A program made the position numbers and the translations under genes. The notes under the pieces are model-generated. The model saw only the letters and a program-made list of their open reading frames with translations, searched no databases and was not told the origin of the DNA. A stretch of 64,000 nt of DNA from assembly GCA_018881555.1 (NCBI GenBank), contig JACAXG010000308.1, forward strand, positions 237,804-301,803, read 5' to 3'. Positions 59,701-64,000 of this stretch are shown here, piece by piece (the stretch's first letter is position 1; every line of letters begins with the position of its first letter). Origin of the DNA: Amblyornis subalaris (lineage: Eukaryota > Chordata > Aves > Passeriformes > Ptilonorhynchidae).

Positions 59701-61356
59701 TGTGGTTTTCTTTCTTCAAACAGTTGCCTAGAAAATTAAAGCGAAACTCCAGAAATATCAATGCCAAATACACAATGCTCCAAAGAAGATACGGCAGTAG
59801 CAAGAATTATTTTAATAGACTTTTCCTCTCATTTTTCTCCTTTCTGTGGTCACTTGCTGCTATCAAACCCCACTTCTGTCCCTAAGGATATAGTTTTATT
59901 TTTCTGAGGTGCAGACAATTGCGTTTCTTTCCAGGATAAGCATGATAATTTGCCAGTATGACCTTTTTTGTGTTCAGTTCTCAAGTACAGACTTTATTGC
60001 ATTGGCTGCTCTTGATTCCCAAGTGAAAGCAAAGATGGTGCTGCTTGTTGACTGTGGGTTGTCATATTGAAGGTTGCTGTATGCTACAATACAATTGTGT
60101 AGTACAGCAGAGTGTTTATCTGTTCTTACATAGTCATTTTAGGCAGTAAATATTCCTTCTGGCCTGATAAATACTATTTCTTCTGCATGGNTTGTGTTTC
60201 CTCGCAAGATCCTGTCTCTGCTTTCAGTGACTGAATAGCAGAGCTTTGTTGATAATTTCTTTTGTCATTTTTGCCCTGGTTCTTTCAATTTTGAGTCACA
60301 ATAGTCTCTGTTAATATACATGTAGATCATTTTCTCAGCAGGCTGAGGCCTTTCTCTTCCTTCTCTGATGCAAATTATTATGTTTTCCCACAAATAAGTC
60401 TCTTATCCCTTGATATTTTGTTAATTGCTTTGAGGTAGCCTCTCAGTTGTTTTCATTGGGTTTTCCTCATTTGTTTGTTTTGGGTTTGTTTTTAAAAGCT
60501 TCACATATTAAAGGTCTAATTCTGCTCCTGGTGATGCTTTTGCACATTTTTCCTTTGACTGTAACGGTGAGGTAAACCTTGAGCCTTCAGCATCTGTACT
60601 GCTAAAATGTGTGATTTTTTAATATGGGCTTAAATGCAGGTTGTACTTCAGAGTTGTCTATAGATATATAAAGCATAAAGGCATAAAAACAAGGCAAAGA
60701 GGGAAAAACTTGTGAGGGAGCACAAAACAAACACCTCACTTTTCTGAAATACAAGGGAAGAGGAAATCTGCCAGGGAAACCAGAGACTAAGTAGCTGATT
60801 GTGGCACAAAACCAAACCAAGCTAATAAAAGGCCAGACCACCCTCTCAATGATTTCTGCTCTTTGTTTCACTGTGGAGGAGTTTGAGGACAGTGTCTGTT
60901 CCAGAACCTTTCTTTAGGGAGGAGGACTCCTTATGGAAATGAGTGTAGGAATAAATGGCAATTCTTCCCATTGACAGGCCATCAGTAGATGGAGTAGCCC
61001 GAAGGCCTGTGGTGGGATTTGTGGTGTTCCNTGTGCCCCAGGTGACCTAAAAAGGAGCAGGGACGTGACAGGTTTCACTGGACATCCTGAGTTTTTCAGG
61101 ACAGGGAAAGTGGGGGCTGACTGAAGGGCGATATAAAACAATCCAGTGCTGGGCACCTGAGTGATAAAAGTGACAGGTGAAATACAGATAAATGCAATGT
61201 GAGGTACACGGAGGTGGTGGGAGGAGTAATCCGAGCTCCTCTTCAAAAGCAGAGTTTGGGGTAAGAAGGGTTAGCTGAATTGTCCATAGTCTTCAAGAAA
61301 AAAGCTAGCTCTGCTTGGATTTAGAAAGAGGAATGAAAATAAAGCAGAAAACGTCA
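56772..61356. other. Long unique stretch without a recognised gene
   Basis: No exon or RNA gene is recognised. A 21-bp duplication lies at 58785-58821 (TGGAATTCCTAAATC twice). Blocks at about 57480-57700 and 59540-59660 are repeat-free with homeodomain-like words and may be conserved non-coding sequence. Confidence 0.5.
58785..58821. repeat. 21-bp tandem duplication
   Basis: TGGAATTCCTAAATCT at 58785-58800 and TGGAATTCCTAAATCC at 58806-58821, period 21. The unit contains the palindrome GGAATTCC. Confidence 0.85.
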
Positions 61357-61920
61357 TTATGACACTGCATGATGGTGCTTCTGCATCTTGAATATTGCAT
61401 GTAGCTCTGGCCCCATCTTCATAAAGCTACGACAGAATTGGAAAAGACTCATAAAAGTGCAGCCTGAATGATCAAATGTACTGAACAGGCTCGATAAAGG
61501 AAACAAATGGGACTCTCCCTCCCGAACAAATGCCTGGAGAGGTCTAGGAAACTGGGAGGTGAATATATCTTCCTTGTCAGCATCCAGCAGGGACCAAATG
61601 AAACTCAAAGGCTCTGCGTCAAAACAGAGAGGTTGTTCTTCACTAAGTTGCTGATAAAACTCTGGAATACCATGAGATGTTGTAGATGCCAGAAGTTTCC
61701 AATTGTGAAAAAACCCCAACAAACTGGCTGGTTATATCTATGGAAAAAACTGTGTGTGGTTCAGGAGATCCCTCTAGTCCTCCTGGAGGCTGGAAAAGTG
61801 CGTCATGGAAGGGCTAATTGATGATCCTGGAATTACCCATTCTTCCTTAGGCAGCTGCTCTTGGACATTGCAGTGACAGGCTGTTGGGCTGGATAGACTT
61901 TGTTCTTCCTTGTGCAGTTT
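61357..61920 (+). mobile_element. Old, diverged CR1 LINE fragment
   Basis: About 560 bp with the order of CR1 ORF2-end and 3' landmarks, all strongly mutated: GCATCTTGAATATTGCATGT and GCTCTGGCCCCATCTTCATA, then a GAACAGGCTCGATAAAGG-like segment, then GTCAGCATCCAGCAGGGACC. Later comes GGAGATCCCTCTAGTCCTCC and finally GGGCTGGATAGACTTTG near 61890. The divergence suggests a much older subfamily than the other CR1 copies here. The left and right limits are approximate. Confidence 0.7.
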
Positions 61921-63200
61921 TGTGCCAGGGACATCTTTTTTCCCTCCTGTATTTAGCGATGTTTGCTTTGAGGGGTGTGCTTGTTGAGCAGTGTTTTGCC
62001 GTATTCTGGAAGTGAACGTGACCATATCTCTATTAATGGCTTGAAATCCATGTGTCTCAAAAAACAGGAGGAAGTGCCCTGGAATGGAAGAGCTAAGCCA
62101 TCTCCCACATGTGCTGTGGCTGCTGCAACCGGCCAAATAGCGAGTAAACTGTCCTTAAGGCAAGGATGACCAGTAAGATTGCCTCACAGGAAGGTTTCTG
62201 TTCCTGATTGCCATGTAAAAATGGAGATGGCAAAACTGTTTTTACCAGAAGGATGTGTAGTAAAGGCAAAAGCCAGCAAAACCCTTGGCCTGAAGGGAGT
62301 GTATGCGTGGTGCTGTACANGGCAGAGCAGCAAGCACTGGGTCCTGGCATTGCTCTTACACCTGAACTCTGATGCACCTTGGCAGGTTCCAAACTGTGTT
62401 TCACCTTTCTGATTCCAGTCACCTCTGCTTGGCCCCTTAAGAGAGACTGCTGCAGTACAGATGGGCAGTAGATTTTGTACTTGGAGAGGAATTACATTTC
62501 AGAATTTCACTAAGCAGTAGTTCACTTAAAGGAAAACTAAGATGTAGATATATACACACATCTACATCTGTATACACATTTCACACCCTCTGTTCTCGAC
62601 ACACCCTGTGTCTTCNACAGATTTTGATTTGTGACTGTAGTTCACAAGTGCTCTATTGTGTTATGCTTGGGTATGGATAAAAATAGATTGGAAGCAGCCT
62701 GTGCAAGCACTCCTCTCTTAGAACGCTGGGAGAAGGCTTGACAGGAGTCATGACAGTTATCACTGGCCTGACAAGACAGCAGCTATCACAGCAATGGAAA
62801 TACCAGGCTTTCTAGGAAGTCAACCCTTGGTGGCAGATTTTGTCAGGTTTTTATAGCTGTTCAATGAGGAAAGCTGAAGTTTTCCCACAAAGAGTAATAG
62901 AATATAGGGAGAGAGCTGATTATTAATTCCATTAAATGTGGTCTGGTTTTTTGTTTNTTTTTTTTCTTGTTAAATTTAAGGAAAAAAAACCGCAAAGCTC
63001 TTGTATAGGGTATGTCTTAGCTGCAGTGATGTAGAATGATTCGGAGAAAGGATCGAAGTATTGAAATCTCATGCTATGAAAAAGATTTTTCAAGAAAGCG
63101 TTATGATTCAGTTACTAATTTTTTCAGAGATGCCTCTAAATGAATTAAGGCGCAAACGAGACCATATGCCCAAGTCAATAGTATGGATTTTATTTAACAG
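61921..63200. other. Unique sequence without a recognised gene
   Basis: No exon or mobile element is recognised. A short TATACACACATCTACATCTGT run lies near 62550. A T run with an N is at about 62945-62970. Confidence 0.55.
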
Positions 63201-63204
63201 TCAG

Positions 63205-63262
63205 TGAGAGAGAGAGAGAGAAATAACAAAAGAGCGAGGCAAAGAGAGAGANACAGAGACAG
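63205..63262. repeat. GA microsatellite
   Basis: GAGAGAGAGAGAGAGA at about 63206-63222, then GAGCGAGGCAAAGAGAGAGA with an N to about 63262. It is an imperfect purine tract on the plus strand just before a pyrimidine tract. Confidence 0.85.
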
Positions 63263-63299
63263 ATTAATTAGAAAAAAATTTTTATTAATATTTAGTACT

Positions 63300-63818
63300 A
63301 CTGCTAGTGCTACTGTTTCTTCTTCTTCTGTATGTTATTCTTATTTTTNTAATTCTTAAACTTCTTATTCTTTTCCTTAATCTTCTTCCTATTACTTACT
63401 ACTACTGTTTCTTCTTCTACATCATCTTATCCTTCCTATTACTATTCTCCTACTTCTTCATTTTTCTTCTTTTTCTTCTTATGAGTTTTGCTACTGCTAC
63501 TGTATCTTCTTCTTCTAGATCTTATTCTTCTAATTCTTCTTACACTTTTAGTTCTTATTCTTTTTCTTATNCTTCNTCCTATTGCTTACTACTACCGTTT
63601 CCTCTTCTACATCTTCTTACGCTTCTTATTCCTATTCTTATTCTTAATCTTTCTTTTTTTGGAGGTTTTTGTGGTTTTTTTGGTATCGGTTTTTCTATAT
63701 ATTTTTTTCATACTCCTATTCGTAGTCTTATTCTTAATCTTTTGGGTATTTTTGGGAGGTTTTGGGGGTTTTTTTGGTATCGGGCTTTTGGTTTTTTTTC
63801 CTACTCCTATTCCTTGCA
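63300..63818. repeat. Degenerate TTC/TTA minisatellite, pyrimidine-rich
   Basis: A strongly pyrimidine-biased tract. Two large units with a period of about 190 bp are visible: CCTATTACTTACTACTACTG at 63388 and CCTATTGCTTACTACTACCG at 63578, both followed by TTTC.TCTTCTACATC. Each is made of TTC, TTA and CTA triplets. A second part (about 63650-63818) repeats with a period of about 94: TGGTATCGG at 63681 and at 63775, each flanked by G/T-rich runs. The tract ends in CCTATTCCTTGCAG at the change to GC-rich sequence. It contains three N bases. Such mirror-like pyrimidine tracts can form triplex DNA and are hard to sequence and assemble. Confidence 0.85.
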
Positions 63819-64000
63819 GGCCGCTGTCCTTGGCTGTGGCAGAAGGGCGCGTGTGGCAGAGCTGCGGCGAGCAGTGGGGTGCCGGGATGGCGCGGGCTGG
63901 CGCTGGCAGCGGGCGCTAATCCCGCGTCCGCGCCGCCAGGCAGGAGCAGCGGAACAGGGAGCGCAGCGCCCGCAGCGCCCGCCTGAAGCGCGACGGACGT
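63819..64000 (+). other. CpG-rich edge, possible exon or promoter of a gene beyond the window
   Basis: Composition changes sharply to GC- and CpG-rich after TTCCTTGCAG at 63809-63818. Another acceptor-like word (CGCGCCGCCAG) ends near 63941. From 63820 one frame is open to the window end, and from about 63943 another frame reads QEQRNRERSARSARLKRDGR, a basic helix-like stretch. I do not recognise either. It may be the start of a CpG island, a coding exon cut by the window end, or GC-rich satellite. Only the adjoining sequence can decide. Confidence 0.4.

Noticed and set aside
63488..63919. 143-codon frame beginning with a Leu-rich hydrophobic stretch
   Set aside because: The Leu and Phe codons are simply the TTC/TTA/CTA triplets of the minisatellite. 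No membrane protein is implied.
1..64000. CRISPR arrays, bacterial operons, rRNA genes
   Set aside because: No spaced direct repeats of that kind, no bacterial gene organisation and no rRNA sequence. The repeats and retroelements are avian.

Overview
The window is nuclear DNA from a bird, most likely a passerine. The evidence is several fragments of the avian LINE family CR1, one SINE whose head derives from a tRNA-Ile and whose tail is CR1-like (the design of the zebra-finch SINE TguSINE1), and several avian-type retroviral LTRs. Single isolated N bases are scattered through the sequence, as in a draft or ambiguity-masked assembly. Genus and species cannot be told from the sequence.

I find no intact host protein-coding gene. 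Most of the window is moderately AT-rich unique sequence, intergenic or deep intronic, with short chance ORFs full of stops. Two weak hints of host genes remain. One is a possible small terminal exon at 1566-1771, with an acceptor, an open frame, a stop and a poly(A) signal. The other is the last 180 bases (63820-64000), which switch abruptly to GC- and CpG-rich sequence after a long pyrimidine tract ending in a splice-acceptor-like CAG. A gene may begin or continue past the right edge.

Layout. 1-34 kb: unique sequence with a SINE (3931-4070), three CR1 fragments (5411-5597 plus strand, 6773-7272 minus strand, 29755-30074 plus strand and lacking its 3' end), an AT microsatellite (22504-22580) and three inverted repeats (25951-25999, about 28855-28901, 33653-33672). 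34.3-45.6 kb: a dense retroelement cluster. It holds a decayed endogenous retrovirus of about 5 kb with recognisable gag, reverse transcriptase, RNase H, integrase and env (34264-39268). After it come unassigned, perhaps LTR-derived sequence, a minus-strand LTR (40007-40421), two inverted copies of another LTR family (43417-43897 plus, 44870-45387 minus) around a GC-rich promoter-like block (44077-44702), and a CR1 3' end. 45.6-63.2 kb: unique sequence with a solo ERVL-type LTR of about 1.06 kb (52271-53331), a TTTA/TAAA inverted pair (55199-55312) and CR1 fragments (56660-56771 and an old one at 61357-61920). 63.2-64 kb: a GA tract, a degenerate TTC/TTA minisatellite, then the GC-rich edge.

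The retroviral genes are all broken and encode no working virus. The most notable points are the gene order of the old retrovirus, whose polymerase looks ERVL-like but is followed by an env; the different tandem-repeat numbers in the two inverted LTR copies; and the composite low-complexity tract next to the GC-rich edge. I found no clear evidence of a wholly new biological system.
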